A stretch of 64,000 nt of DNA from Chitinophaga rupis (GCF_900109685.1 NZ_FOBB01000003.1:1-64000), one strand, 5' to 3'. Shown: positions 8,214-16,964, numbered from the stretch's first letter. The notes: generated by a model not told the origin, from the sequence alone. A program made the numbers and translations.

Positions 8214-10799
8214 ATGAAACAATGGTACGTTTTACTGGCCGCGGCCCTGTTAGGGCACGCATCCTTACATGCGCAAATACCAATTATGCCCGCTACCGGC
8301 GGCAAACAGGGAGCAGCAGCAGGCGCCCGTGGCGGCGCTAACGGCCAGCGGCAAATGCCCCAGATCGGACATGTTTATGGTAAGCTGGTAGATGCTGACA
8401 CCAAAAAGCCTATTGGTTATGCGGCAGTAGCCCTGCTGAAACTGCGCGATTCCAGCGTGGTAACCGGTATGCTCACCAAAGAGAACGGCGAATTTAACTT
8501 TGAGAACCTGCCTTTTGGCACCTTTAATATGCGCATTACCTTTATGGGTTATGGCAGCATTTATAAAAAGGTGGCCATCAGCCCCCAGACCATGGACCAG
8601 GACCTGGGCAACCTGAAAATGCGGCCGGATTCCAAACTACTGGGCACCGTGGAAGTTACCGGGCAAAAAAGCGCCTTTACCATGGGTATTGATAAAAAGG
8701 TGTTTAACGTAGACCGTAACCTGGTAAGCGTGGGCGGCACCGCGCAGGATGTGCTGAAGAACGTGCCTGCCGTGAATGTGGATATTGACGGGAATGTAAC
8801 CGTACGTAATGCCTCCCCCACCATTTTTGTGGATGGTAAACCCTCTACCCTTACCCTGGACCAGATACCGGCAGACGCTATTGAAAGCGTGGAGCTGATC
8901 ACCAACCCCTCTGCCCGGTATGATGCGGAAGGCATGTCCGGCATCCTGAACATTGTGCTGAAAAAGAACCGGCGTGCAGGCATTAACGGTATGGTAACCG
9001 CAGGTATTGGCACCGGCGATAAATACAACGGCGGCGGCAACATTAATGTGCGCCAGGGAAAGGTGAATGTATTTGCCAACTACATGGTGAATGCCAACCG
9101 CAACTGGGGCGATGGTACTACGGACCGTACCAACTACCTGAATGGCGATACCAGCTTCCTGCACCAGCAAAGCAACAGCCGCAGCACCCCTACTTTCCAG
9201 TTTGGCCGGGTAGGTTTGGATTATTATCTGGATAACCGCAACACCATCTCTGTTTCACAGAATATTGTAGACGGTAATTTTAAGAACTACGAGGACCTGC
9301 GCAGCACCTTTAATAAAGGCGATTCCCTGAGCAACCGTATTAATAACAACAAGTTCGGTTTCCGCAACTACACTACTGCGCTGGATTTCAAACATACTTT
9401 TGCAGAACCTAACCGGGAATTGTCGGCCAGTGTTAACTATAACTACAGCACCAATAACCGCAACGGTGATTTTAATACACAGCCGCTTACGCCGGACGGG
9501 TTGCCTACCGGGCAGGCTGCTTTGCAGAACAACCACTCCGACGGTAAAACCACCTTTATTACCGCACAAACGGATTATACCGATCCTATTGGTAAGAATG
9601 GCAAGCTGGAGCTGGGCTTAAAGACCACCCTCCGTAATTACAGCAGCATTTACAATGTGTATGACCAGGATTCCATCACAAAGGGTTACACGTTTAACGA
9701 TCTGCTGTCTAACGACTATAAATACAAAGAACAGATCTATGCAGGATATGTCAACTACTCCGGCACCGTTGGTAACTTTGGCTACCAGGGTGGCTTACGT
9801 GTGGAGCAGTATGTTTACTCCGGTGAGATCCCCAGCGAAGGAATGAAGTTCAAGCCTACCAAAGCCACGCCGGGTTTCTTCCCCAGCATATACCTGTCGC
9901 AGAAGTTCAAGAACGACCAGGAGCTGCAGCTGAACTACAGCCGCCGCGTAACCCGTCCCAACTTTTTTCAGCTGATACCTTACCGCGATTATACTGACCC
10001 GCTGAACCAGCGCGAGGGTAACCCGAACCTGAAACCGGAGTATACCAACAGCCTGGAATTTTCTTATGCCAAGAACTGGAAGAACAGCAATTTCCTGGGC
10101 TCCATTTACTACCGGAATACCAATAACCTGCTGTCTACCATCAGCGTGCCTTTAGGGAAAGATACCCTGCTCACCACCTTTGTGAATGCGGATAAGAATA
10201 ACTCTTACGGCGCGGAGCTGACCGGTAAAAAAACCTTCTTTGGTATCTGGGATGTAACGGCCAACGTTAACCTGTACCGCACGGAAATTTCTGTAACACA
10301 GGATAAAGAAGTATTTAAGAACAGCAACTTTAGCTGGAATGCAAAGCTCAATTCAGAGACCAAGCTTCCGGCTAACTTTACACTGCAGATCAGTGGTAAC
10401 TACCAGGCGCCAACCATAGCCCTGCCTAACAACAGCGCCGGTGGCGGTGGTGGTGGACGCGGCGGCGGAGGCGGTGGTTTTATGATGGTGCCCACCTCTG
10501 CCCAGGGTACTATTAAAGGCTTCAGCAGTATGGATATAGGTTTGAAAAAGGATTTCCTGAAGAACAAAACAGCCTCCCTTACCCTGGCCCTTTCCGATGT
10601 ATTTAATACCCGCCAGTATGAGCTGAACCAGGTAGCGCCGGCTTTCTCGCAGGACTATATCCGTAAGCGTGAGTCGCGCATACTGCGCCTTACTTTTGCT
10701 TACCGCTTTGGCAAGTTCGATGCACAGATCTTCAAACGTAAGAACACAAAAGCAGAGCGCGAGAATATGCAGAATATACAGGGCGAGCAATCGTTCTAA
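8214..10799 (+). CDS. Outer-membrane beta-barrel receptor with CarboxypepD_reg domain (paralog 1)
   Basis: 861 residues from the ATG at 8214, chosen because it gives a signal peptide (MKQWYVLLAAALLGHASLHA) and lies downstream of the -7 box; an upstream in-frame ATG at 8142 adds only non-signal residues. After a Gly-rich linker come a regulatory-like beta-sandwich (about 45-130), a plug-like domain with VLKNVPAVNVDIDGNVTVRN and TIFVDGKPST (about 150-260), and an OMP_b-brl_3-type barrel. The C-terminus LTFAYRFGKFDAQIFKRKN and the motif DPLNQREGNPNLKPEYTNSL are family hallmarks. Residues near 740-765 are a glycine run (SAGGGGGGRGGGGGGFMM). It is paralogous to the next gene, which shares the same motifs in the same order. 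The ligand is unknown. Confidence 0.88.
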   Translation: MKQWYVLLAAALLGHASLHAQIPIMPATGGKQGAAAGARGGANGQRQMPQIGHVYGKLVDADTKKPIGYAAVALLKLRDSSVVTGMLTKENGEFNFENLPFGTFNMRITFMGYGSIYKKVAISPQTMDQDLGNLKMRPDSKLLGTVEVTGQKSAFTMGIDKKVFNVDRNLVSVGGTAQDVLKNVPAVNVDIDGNVTVRNASPTIFVDGKPSTLTLDQIPADAIESVELITNPSARYDAEGMSGILNIVLKKNRRAGINGMVTAGIGTGDKYNGGGNINVRQGKVNVFANYMVNANRNWGDGTTDRTNYLNGDTSFLHQQSNSRSTPTFQFGRVGLDYYLDNRNTISVSQNIVDGNFKNYEDLRSTFNKGDSLSNRINNNKFGFRNYTTALDFKHTFAEPNRELSASVNYNYSTNNRNGDFNTQPLTPDGLPTGQAALQNNHSDGKTTFITAQTDYTDPIGKNGKLELGLKTTLRNYSSIYNVYDQDSITKGYTFNDLLSNDYKYKEQIYAGYVNYSGTVGNFGYQGGLRVEQYVYSGEIPSEGMKFKPTKATPGFFPSIYLSQKFKNDQELQLNYSRRVTRPNFFQLIPYRDYTDPLNQREGNPNLKPEYTNSLEFSYAKNWKNSNFLGSIYYRNTNNLLSTISVPLGKDTLLTTFVNADKNNSYGAELTGKKTFFGIWDVTANVNLYRTEISVTQDKEVFKNSNFSWNAKLNSETKLPANFTLQISGNYQAPTIALPNNSAGGGGGGRGGGGGGFMMVPTSAQGTIKGFSSMDIGLKKDFLKNKTASLTLALSDVFNTRQYELNQVAPAFSQDYIRKRESRILRLTFAYRFGKFDAQIFKRKNTKAERENMQNIQGEQSF

Positions 10800-10827
10800 T
10801 TACGAATTATTCAATTACGAATTACGA
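10798..10827. repeat. Heptad-period repeat A, left arm
   Basis: Thirty bases built from aattacg-type heptamers. They begin at the second base of the stop codon of the preceding barrel gene and are an exact inverted copy of 11015-11044. The adjoining bases to 10840 extend the match to a third copy at 63690-63732 (41 of 43 bases by eye). Confidence 0.9.
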
Positions 10828-10846
10828 ATTGGGTACTTCATAAAGG

Positions 10847-10873
10847 AAGTCCTGCACCAGGTGCAGGACTTTT
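10847..10873 (+). terminator. Rho-independent terminator after barrel paralog 1
   Basis: The stem aagtcctgcac / gtgcaggactt with a cag loop is followed by a T-run. It lies inside the spacer between the two arms of repeat A. Confidence 0.8.
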
Positions 10874-11014
10874 CTATTTATAAACGGGCTCCTGTTTGTT
10901 GAACTGGGATACGCGCTATAGTTATATTTATTTGATCCCGTTTTTACTCCGCTGCATTCAATTATTCATAACCGTAATTATTTTCAATGGCATTCATGTC
11001 CCACTTCGGCGGGA

Positions 11015-11044
11015 TCGTAATTCGTAATTGAATAATTCGTAATT
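11015..11044. repeat. Heptad-period repeat A, right arm
   Basis: Exact reverse complement of 10798-10827, with a 187-base spacer. The spacer holds a terminator and a degenerate look-alike around 10958-10985 but no gene. The arm ends about 90 bases before the next barrel gene. Confidence 0.9.
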
Positions 11045-11135
11045 CTCCACCCCATCCACCGCTCATCATAAATCACTCCCGGTTCCCCCTTAGATGAATA
11101 TTTTTACGGTATTAATGCTATCATTCCACCTGATC

Positions 11136-13595
11136 ATGAACAGTCGCTTACTACTCGTATGCGTATTGTTGTGCGGCTATTACCATGCTTTAGCGCAGGA
11201 CAATACCCCCAATGCAACCATTAAAGTTTCCGGCAAGGCGCTGGACGGGGCCACCGGCAAACCGGTAGAGTATGCGTCTGTAGTACTCCTGCATAAAGCC
11301 GATTCCACCGTAGCTTATGGCATGTACACCCAGCCTACCGGCAACTTCAGCTTTACAGCTGTAAAACCCGGCGACTACGTGCTGCGCATTACCTTCATGG
11401 GATATGAGAAAATGGAGAAAGAGGTACGTGTTACAGCGCTGAAACCATCCACCACAGTAGGTACCCTGCGTTTGCATACAGCCGGCAAAGTATTATCTGC
11501 CGTGGAAATAAAAGCAGAAAAACCGGCTTTCAGCATGCAGATAGACCGGCAGGTATTTGACGCCGGCAGCATGGTAACCGCAGACGGCGGCACCGGTACC
11601 GACCTGTTAAAGAACGTGCCCGGCGTTGATGTGGATATTGACGATAATGTAACCCTGCGTGGCAAAAGCGTAACCATTTATGTGGATGGTAAACCCTCTC
11701 CCTTTGGCGACGCCAAAACAGCCCTGCAAATGATACCCGCAGAAACGGTAGATCATGTGGAAGTGATCAGCAACCCATCCGCCAAGTTTGAAGCCCAGGG
11801 CGGCGGCGGCATCATTAACATTGTGCTTAAAAAAGATAAGGCTGTTGGTTATAACGTGATGTTCAACGGCGGGGTAGCCACCCGCGGGCAGCTGAACGGC
11901 AGCGTGAACGGCAGCCTGCGCATACGGCGCTTTAACTTTTTTGCCAATTACTATGGCCGCTACGGCTCACAGGCAGGCAGTGGTTTCAGCAACCGCCATA
12001 ACCTGGTGCCGGATAGCTCCAACACCGCCTACTTTACACAGGCTAACAACAGCCATAACAGCGATGGCTCGCATGGCGGACGCCTGGGCCTGGATTATTA
12101 CCTGGATAAATACAATACCGTATCCATTTCTGAAGGTATTAACTTCAGCAACGGAAATAATGAAAATCATATCCTGCTTAATTACCTGGATGCAGATAAA
12201 CAAAACCTGCGCTCCGGCGACCGTAATAACAGCAGCCATTATTATAACCCGAACAATAATACCAACTTTAACTTCCGGCACACCACCAATAAGGAGAACG
12301 AGGAGCTGACCGCTTATGTAAGCTACAGCAACAACAAGGGCAATAGTAACAGTGACTACTATACGCTGTACCAGAAACCCGGCGGTGCCGAAGATCCGGA
12401 CCGGCAATCCAACACCGGCCTTAATCACAACCAGTTCTGGAATGCACAATCGGACTATACCACGCCAATGGGTAAAAAAGGTAAGTTTGAAGCGGGTGTA
12501 AAAGGTACTTTCCGGAAAATAGATAATGATTACACAGCCCTGCTGTTTAATTATGATACGGACCAGTTTGAGAAAAGCAACAGCCTCTCCAACACATACT
12601 CTTACAAACAAAATATCTATGCGGGTTATGTGAATGTGTCCAGCGCTATTGGTAACCTGGGTTACCAGGTAGGCGCCCGTATAGAGCAGGCGCAGTTAAA
12701 AGGATTCTCTTACAGCCAGAATGCTGCAGTGGATAACAGCTTCTTTAACGTATTTCCCAGTGTGTTCCTGAAGTATAATCTACCCCATAACCAGGACCAG
12801 AGCCTGGTGTTCAACTACGCTACCCGCGTGGACCGGCCGGATTTTAATGACCTGCTGCCTTATATTAATAACTCCGACCCGCAGAACATACGTACCGGTA
12901 ACCCGGACCTGCAACCTTCGCTCACGCATAAGTTTGAAGTAAACTATTCGCAATACTATCCCAAATCGCACGACTTCCTGAACACGGGTGTATATTATTC
13001 ACAAGCTAATGATGATATAGACCGCCTTAGCATACTGGATACCATTACCGGCATTACCACCACCAAACCCATGAACCTGGCCAAAGACCAGGACTGGGGC
13101 GGCAACTTCACCTACCAGCTGCACCTTTTCCGCTGGTGGGATGTAACCAGTAACCTGAACCTGGAATATAGCAAGCTTACAGGATCCGGCAGCTTCAGCA
13201 CCCTTACCAATGAATACCTGACCTACGGCGTGAATGTAAACAGCACGCTTCGTTTACCATCCCACTTTAATGTACAGCTGCAGGGGCACTACCGCTCTCC
13301 CCGCGTATCGCCGCAGGGCACTACCAAAGCTATGAACGGTATAGACCTGGGCCTGCGTAAGGAGTTCCTGAAGAATAATGCGCTGGCTATTTCCCTGAAT
13401 ATTTCCGACCTCTTAAATACACAGCAATTCAGCAACCACTACGAAACGGAGGCTTTTATACAGGACTATGAGCGCAAACGCACCACACGTTTCATTCGCC
13501 TGAACCTGCGTTACCGGTTTGGAAAGATGGACCCGAATATGTTTAAGAAAAAGAAGCAGGTTGAAGAACCGGAAGAGCCCATCATTCACAATTAG
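11136..13595 (+). CDS. Outer-membrane beta-barrel receptor with CarboxypepD_reg domain (paralog 2)
   Basis: 819 residues from ATG 11136, which gives a good signal peptide (MNSRLLLVCVLLCGYYHALA). An in-frame ATG at 11094 would add 14 hydrophobic residues and cannot be excluded. The layout matches paralog 1: regulatory-like domain (about 22-105), plug-like domain (LLKNVPGVDVDIDDNVTLRG, TIYVDGKPSP), and a barrel with DPQNIRTGNPDLQPSLTHKF and the terminal LNLRYRFGKMDPNMFKKKKQ. Paralog 1 has the same last-strand pattern followed by lysine-rich residues. The gene ends convergently with pcm, sharing four bases at the stop codons. The tandem pair suggests duplication followed by specialisation; the substrate is unknown. 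Confidence 0.88.
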   Translation: MNSRLLLVCVLLCGYYHALAQDNTPNATIKVSGKALDGATGKPVEYASVVLLHKADSTVAYGMYTQPTGNFSFTAVKPGDYVLRITFMGYEKMEKEVRVTALKPSTTVGTLRLHTAGKVLSAVEIKAEKPAFSMQIDRQVFDAGSMVTADGGTGTDLLKNVPGVDVDIDDNVTLRGKSVTIYVDGKPSPFGDAKTALQMIPAETVDHVEVISNPSAKFEAQGGGGIINIVLKKDKAVGYNVMFNGGVATRGQLNGSVNGSLRIRRFNFFANYYGRYGSQAGSGFSNRHNLVPDSSNTAYFTQANNSHNSDGSHGGRLGLDYYLDKYNTVSISEGINFSNGNNENHILLNYLDADKQNLRSGDRNNSSHYYNPNNNTNFNFRHTTNKENEELTAYVSYSNNKGNSNSDYYTLYQKPGGAEDPDRQSNTGLNHNQFWNAQSDYTTPMGKKGKFEAGVKGTFRKIDNDYTALLFNYDTDQFEKSNSLSNTYSYKQNIYAGYVNVSSAIGNLGYQVGARIEQAQLKGFSYSQNAAVDNSFFNVFPSVFLKYNLPHNQDQSLVFNYATRVDRPDFNDLLPYINNSDPQNIRTGNPDLQPSLTHKFEVNYSQYYPKSHDFLNTGVYYSQANDDIDRLSILDTITGITTTKPMNLAKDQDWGGNFTYQLHLFRWWDVTSNLNLEYSKLTGSGSFSTLTNEYLTYGVNVNSTLRLPSHFNVQLQGHYRSPRVSPQGTTKAMNGIDLGLRKEFLKNNALAISLNISDLLNTQQFSNHYETEAFIQDYERKRTTRFIRLNLRYRFGKMDPNMFKKKKQVEEPEEPIIHN

Positions 13596-14248
13596 GATCT
13601 TTTTCCGGAGAGCATCGGTACAAAAGAGAAGTTATCAAAGGTTTCCTGCTCATAATCATTATCGCCTGTTTTGGTGATGCGGATCATGCGCTGGATCTCG
13701 CTGCCGCCTACCGGCACCACCATCTTACCCCCGATCTTCATTTGCTGCAGCAGCTTGGGAGGTGTCTGCGGCGCCGCCGCAGTGATCAGTACCTTATCAA
13801 AAGGGGCAAAAGTGGGTAATCCTTCATAACCATCCCCATAAAAGAAGCGGATGGTGGGGTAACGGGATTTAAAAGGGAATTGTTTTACCTGGTCAAACAG
13901 CTTTTTTTGCCGCTCTATGGTGAACAGGTTGGCCTTTAGCTCGCCTAATACGCAAGCCTGGTAGGCACTGCCTGTACCTATTTCAAGTACTTTTTCAAAA
14001 GGTTTTACTTCCAGCAATTGGGTCTGGTAAGCCACCGTATAAGGCTGGGAAATGGTTTGCCCCTCGCCTATCGGGAATGCCCGGTCCTCATAAGCAATGC
14101 CTTCAAACGCGGTGTCTAGGAAATAATGCCTGGGAATGTTGTTGATAGCCGCTAGTACATTTTCGTCTGTGATGCCTTTCTGCCGAAGTGTGTCTACCAA
14201 TTGTTTCCGCAATCCTTTTTGCTTGTAGGAATCGTCGTACCGCCTCAT
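13592..14248 (-). CDS. pcm: Protein-L-isoaspartate O-methyltransferase
   Basis: 218 residues from ATG 14248. This enzyme transfers a methyl group from S-adenosylmethionine to damaged isoaspartyl residues, starting their repair. Visible signatures are AFPIGEGQTISQPYTVA (substrate and PCMT signature), the SAM-binding motif I VLEIGTGSAYQACVLGEL (GTGSAY, where GTGSGY is usual), and DKVLITAAAPQTPPKLLQQM (post-I region). Length fits the bacterial family (about 210-220). The start at 14248 is preferred over the upstream ATG at 14275 because a perfect -7 promoter box lies at 14254-14261, inside the longer version. With five bases between box and ATG, the mRNA is probably leaderless. Confidence 0.93.
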   Translation of the reverse strand: MRRYDDSYKQKGLRKQLVDTLRQKGITDENVLAAINNIPRHYFLDTAFEGIAYEDRAFPIGEGQTISQPYTVAYQTQLLEVKPFEKVLEIGTGSAYQACVLGELKANLFTIERQKKLFDQVKQFPFKSRYPTIRFFYGDGYEGLPTFAPFDKVLITAAAPQTPPKLLQQMKIGGKMVVPVGGSEIQRMIRITKTGDNDYEQETFDNFSFVPMLSGKRS

Positions 14249-14253
14249 AGCCG

Positions 14254-14261
14254 CAAAATTA
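14254..14261 (-). promoter_or_regulatory. Bacteroidota -7 box TAATTTTG for pcm
   Basis: Perfect TAnnTTTG on the minus strand, ending five bases before the pcm ATG at 14248. It fixes the start codon and implies a leaderless or nearly leaderless transcript. Confidence 0.55.
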
Positions 14262-14303
14262 ACCAAACCGGTCAATTTTCAATGCGGTGTGGATTACTTG
14301 TTT

Positions 14304-14394
14304 GAGCCGAAAGCAGAAAGCAGAAGGCAGAAAGCTAGTGCAGCGGAGTGTTTGGACTGCTTTTTGCTTTCTGCTTTCGGCTTTCAGCTTTTTT
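14304..14394. repeat. Heptad-period inverted repeat B
   Basis: Left arm 14304-14335 is built from gccgaaa/gcagaaa heptamers; right arm 14358-14394 carries the complementary ctttctg/ctttcgg heptamers. The arms share a 17-base perfect inverted core (gccgaaagcagaaagca). The site lies between two divergent genes, so it cannot serve as their terminator. Confidence 0.85.
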
Positions 14395-14442
14395 ACTAAC
14401 ATAAGGAATGTCCACAGCAGGGGAAATACGTTTTTTCCTCTT

Positions 14443-14450
14443 TATATTTG
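14443..14450 (+). promoter_or_regulatory. Bacteroidota -7 box TATATTTG
   Basis: Perfect TAnnTTTG, 21 bases before the ATG of the phosphosugar mutase and just beyond repeat B. Confidence 0.6.
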
Positions 14451-14471
14451 GACCTCAAATAAAACAGGAAC

Positions 14472-16196
14472 ATGGATACTAATATCGAGAACAAGGTAAA
14501 CCAGTGGCTGCAAGGCGGTTTTGATGCCGAAACCGTGGCCGCCGTTCAGCAACTGCAGCGCGGCAACCCCGATGAGCTGGCCGACGCTTTTTACCGTAAC
14601 CTGGAGTTTGGCACCGGCGGCTTACGCGGCATTATGGGCGTAGGCACCAACCGGATGAACAAATATACCGTAGGTATGGCCACCCAGGGTTTTGCCAACT
14701 ACCTGAAAAAAGCTGTAAAAGGTGAGATCAAAATAGCCATTGCCCATGACAGCCGTAACAACAGCCGTTATTTTGCGGAGGTAACAGCCAATGTAATGGC
14801 CGCCAACGGCATTAAAGTGTTCCTGTTTGAAGCCTTGCGTCCCACCCCGGAGCTTTCTTTCACCATCCGCCACCTGAAATGCCAGGGCGGCATAGTGCTA
14901 ACCGCCTCCCACAACCCCAAGGAATACAATGGTTATAAAGCCTATTGGGACGATGGCGGCCAGCTGGTGCCCCCGCACGATAAAAATGTAATTGCAGAAG
15001 TAGAGAAAATAGCCGGTATAGATGAAGTGAAGTGGAGCGGCGGCGAAGCCAATATTACCGCTATTGGTAAAGACCTGGACGAAGCCTACCTGCAAATGCT
15101 GAAAAGCCTGTCCATTAACCCGGACATTATAGCGGCCCAGCATGATATGAAGATCGTGTACACGCCCATTCACGGTACCGGTATAACCCTGGTGCCTGAA
15201 ATACTGAAACGCTTTGGCTTTACCAATGTACAGGTGGTACAGGAGCAGGCCACGCCGGATGGTAACTTCCCTACCGTGGTATATCCTAACCCGGAAGAGT
15301 CAGAAGCCATGAGCATGGGCCTTAAAAAAGCCAAAGAGCTGGATGCAGCTATCTTATTAGGTACGGATCCTGACGCAGATCGTGTAGGCATTGCCGTAAA
15401 AGACCTGAAAGGGGAATGGATCCTGCTGAACGGGAACCAAACTGCCGTGCTGCTGTTCAACTATATTATTGAAGGCCGTAAAAAGAAAGGCCTGAGCGGA
15501 CCTACTGACTATGTGGGTAAAACCGTGGTAACCTCTGACCTGATAGATGTATTTGCTGCTAAGAACGGCGTACGCTGCTACAATGTGCTCACCGGCTTTA
15601 AGTGGATTGCCGACATGATCCGCGAAAAAGAAGGTAAGGAAAAGTTCATTTGCGGCGGGGAAGAGTCTTACGGATATATGATAGGCGACAACGTGCGCGA
15701 CAAGGATGCCATTGCATCTGTAGCCATGATCTGCGAAATGGCGGCCTATGCCCGTAATGAAGGCCGCTCCCTGTACGAGCAGCTGATAGACATTTACGTG
15801 AAATACGGTTTCTATAAAGAGCAGCTGATCTCCATCACCAAAAAAGGTATGAAAGGCGCTGATGAAATTGCCGAAATGATGCGCAGCTACCGGGATGCAC
15901 CGCCGGCTACCATTAACGGCTCGCCCGTGGTAAAGCTGTACGATTACCAGTTGCAGCAGGTAAAAGACCTGAAAACCGGCGCCACAGAGGCTATCAATCT
16001 GCCTAAGTCTAACGTACTGCAGTTTATACTGGAAGATGGCAGCAAGATCTCTGCACGTCCTTCCGGTACGGAACCTAAGATCAAGTTCTACTTCAGTGTG
16101 CAGCAGCCTTTGGCAGCTGCTAAAGACTTTGACCAGGTGAATACCCAGCTGGATGAGCGGGTGCAGAAGATAATAAAGGATATGAAGCTGAAATAA
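14472..16196 (+). CDS. Phosphoglucomutase/phosphomannomutase family enzyme
   Basis: 574 residues, the length of PgcA-type phosphoglucomutases. It moves phosphate between C1 and C6 of hexose phosphates, feeding cell-wall and glycan precursors. Domains in order: N-terminal PGM domain with GTGGLRGIMGVGTNRMNKYT and the phosphoserine loop TASHNPKEYNGYK (S146 is the catalytic Ser). Next are the metal-binding loop DPDADRVG (from D299) and the sugar-binding loop GGEESYGYMIGDNVRDKDA. The C-terminal phosphate-binding SARPSGTEPKIKFYFSV is intact. All catalytic signatures are present. It has its own promoter box and ends at repeat C. Whether glucose or mannose phosphate is preferred cannot be told. Confidence 0.93.
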   Translation: MDTNIENKVNQWLQGGFDAETVAAVQQLQRGNPDELADAFYRNLEFGTGGLRGIMGVGTNRMNKYTVGMATQGFANYLKKAVKGEIKIAIAHDSRNNSRYFAEVTANVMAANGIKVFLFEALRPTPELSFTIRHLKCQGGIVLTASHNPKEYNGYKAYWDDGGQLVPPHDKNVIAEVEKIAGIDEVKWSGGEANITAIGKDLDEAYLQMLKSLSINPDIIAAQHDMKIVYTPIHGTGITLVPEILKRFGFTNVQVVQEQATPDGNFPTVVYPNPEESEAMSMGLKKAKELDAAILLGTDPDADRVGIAVKDLKGEWILLNGNQTAVLLFNYIIEGRKKKGLSGPTDYVGKTVVTSDLIDVFAAKNGVRCYNVLTGFKWIADMIREKEGKEKFICGGEESYGYMIGDNVRDKDAIASVAMICEMAAYARNEGRSLYEQLIDIYVKYGFYKEQLISITKKGMKGADEIAEMMRSYRDAPPATINGSPVVKLYDYQLQQVKDLKTGATEAINLPKSNVLQFILEDGSKISARPSGTEPKIKFYFSVQQPLAAAKDFDQVNTQLDERVQKIIKDMKLK

Positions 16197-16203
16197 GCTG
16201 AAA

Positions 16204-16279
16204 GGTAAAAGCAAAAAGCATAAAGCTATGTGCGCGGTTCGCTGCATTGGCTTTATGCTTTTTGCTTTATGCTTTTACC
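16204..16279. repeat. Heptad-period hairpin C between convergent genes
   Basis: Left arm 16204-16226 and right arm 16249-16279 are inverted copies, except that the right arm has exactly one additional heptamer (taaagca in reverse-complement sense). It fills the space between two convergent stop codons (16196 and 16280), so it may also stop transcription. Confidence 0.88.
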
Positions 16280-16777
16280 CTACACCAGGTACGCAGAAAG
16301 GATCTCCTCCCCTTCCACATCTACCATGATCATATCCTGCAGGCTGGTGGAAAGTAAATAACCGGTAAAATCCACGGTTAATGGATAAGATTTATGCTTG
16401 CGGTCTACCAGCACCGCGGTCTGGATCTTACGCGGCAGGTATTGCAGAAAGGGTTTCAGGGCATATAACATGGTGCGGCCGGAGTTGGCCACATCATCTA
16501 TTAATATAATTACCTTATCGTTCAGGTCTATATTTTCAGACAGCTTCACCTCCAGCGGGTGTTGTTTATCCAGGCGCAGCTCTATCAGCTTGATCTTAAA
16601 CGGCGCGATCTTTTGCAGGATCCCGGCTATTTTTTGTGCCAGTATCATACCCCGGTCCCATATACCTACCAGTATCACTTCCTGCTCCGTGCTGTTGTGC
16701 TCATATATTTCATAAGCAATACGTTCCAGTTTCTTTTGAATAATGTCCTGGGTAAGGATCACATTTTTTGTTGCCAT
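16280..16777 (-). CDS. PyrR-like phosphoribosyltransferase
   Basis: 165 residues from the ATG at 16777 (MATKNVILTQ). The frame stays open to 16894, but that part is mostly repeat D and intergenic sequence. The fold is type I phosphoribosyltransferase: VILVGIWDRGMILAQKI (about 34-50) and the PRPP loop VIILIDDVANSGRTM (89-103). The length and PRPP loop fit the PyrR / hypoxanthine-phosphoribosyltransferase group. In Bacteroidota such proteins are usually named PyrR-like, but RNA attenuation has not been shown for them and no pyr genes are adjacent. Substrate base unknown. Promoter box at 16797-16804. Confidence 0.85.
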   Translation of the reverse strand: MATKNVILTQDIIQKKLERIAYEIYEHNSTEQEVILVGIWDRGMILAQKIAGILQKIAPFKIKLIELRLDKQHPLEVKLSENIDLNDKVIILIDDVANSGRTMLYALKPFLQYLPRKIQTAVLVDRKHKSYPLTVDFTGYLLSTSLQDMIMVDVEGEEILSAYLV

Positions 16778-16796
16778 ATGGATGCTTTGATGAGTG

Positions 16797-16804
16797 CAAA
16801 AGTA
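16797..16804 (-). promoter_or_regulatory. Bacteroidota -7 box TACTTTTG for the PyrR-like gene
   Basis: Perfect TAnnTTTG on the minus strand, 19 bases upstream of the ATG at 16777 and directly next to repeat D. Confidence 0.55.
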
Positions 16805-16815
16805 ATAAAAATTGG

Positions 16816-16964
16816 GGTCCATGGTCGATGGTCCATAATCCATGGCGTTTAGCGCAAAAATATGCATTACGTGCTTAGGCAGCTGGCAAATCACGAAGTA
16901 CTACCAAATGGTAAAGGCCACGGACCATCGACTATGGACCATCGACCATGGATCATCGACTATC
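16816..16964. repeat. Heptad-period inverted repeat D
   Basis: Left arm (about 16816-16845) and right arm (16922-16964) are built from ccatggt/cgatggt and ggaccat/cgactat heptamers. A 20-base perfect inverted match pairs 16818-16837 with 16933-16952. The spacer of about 75 bases has no gene. The element sits between two divergent genes. Confidence 0.88.

Noticed and set aside
15357..16247. 296-codon minus-strand frame opposite the phosphosugar mutase
   Set aside because: Overlaps a gene with all catalytic motifs intact, and the antisense protein has no family-like content.
14304..16964. CRISPR array as an explanation for the heptad repeats
   Set aside because: Units are only 7 bases, contiguous, without spacers, and there are no cas genes; the arrays are a different structure.
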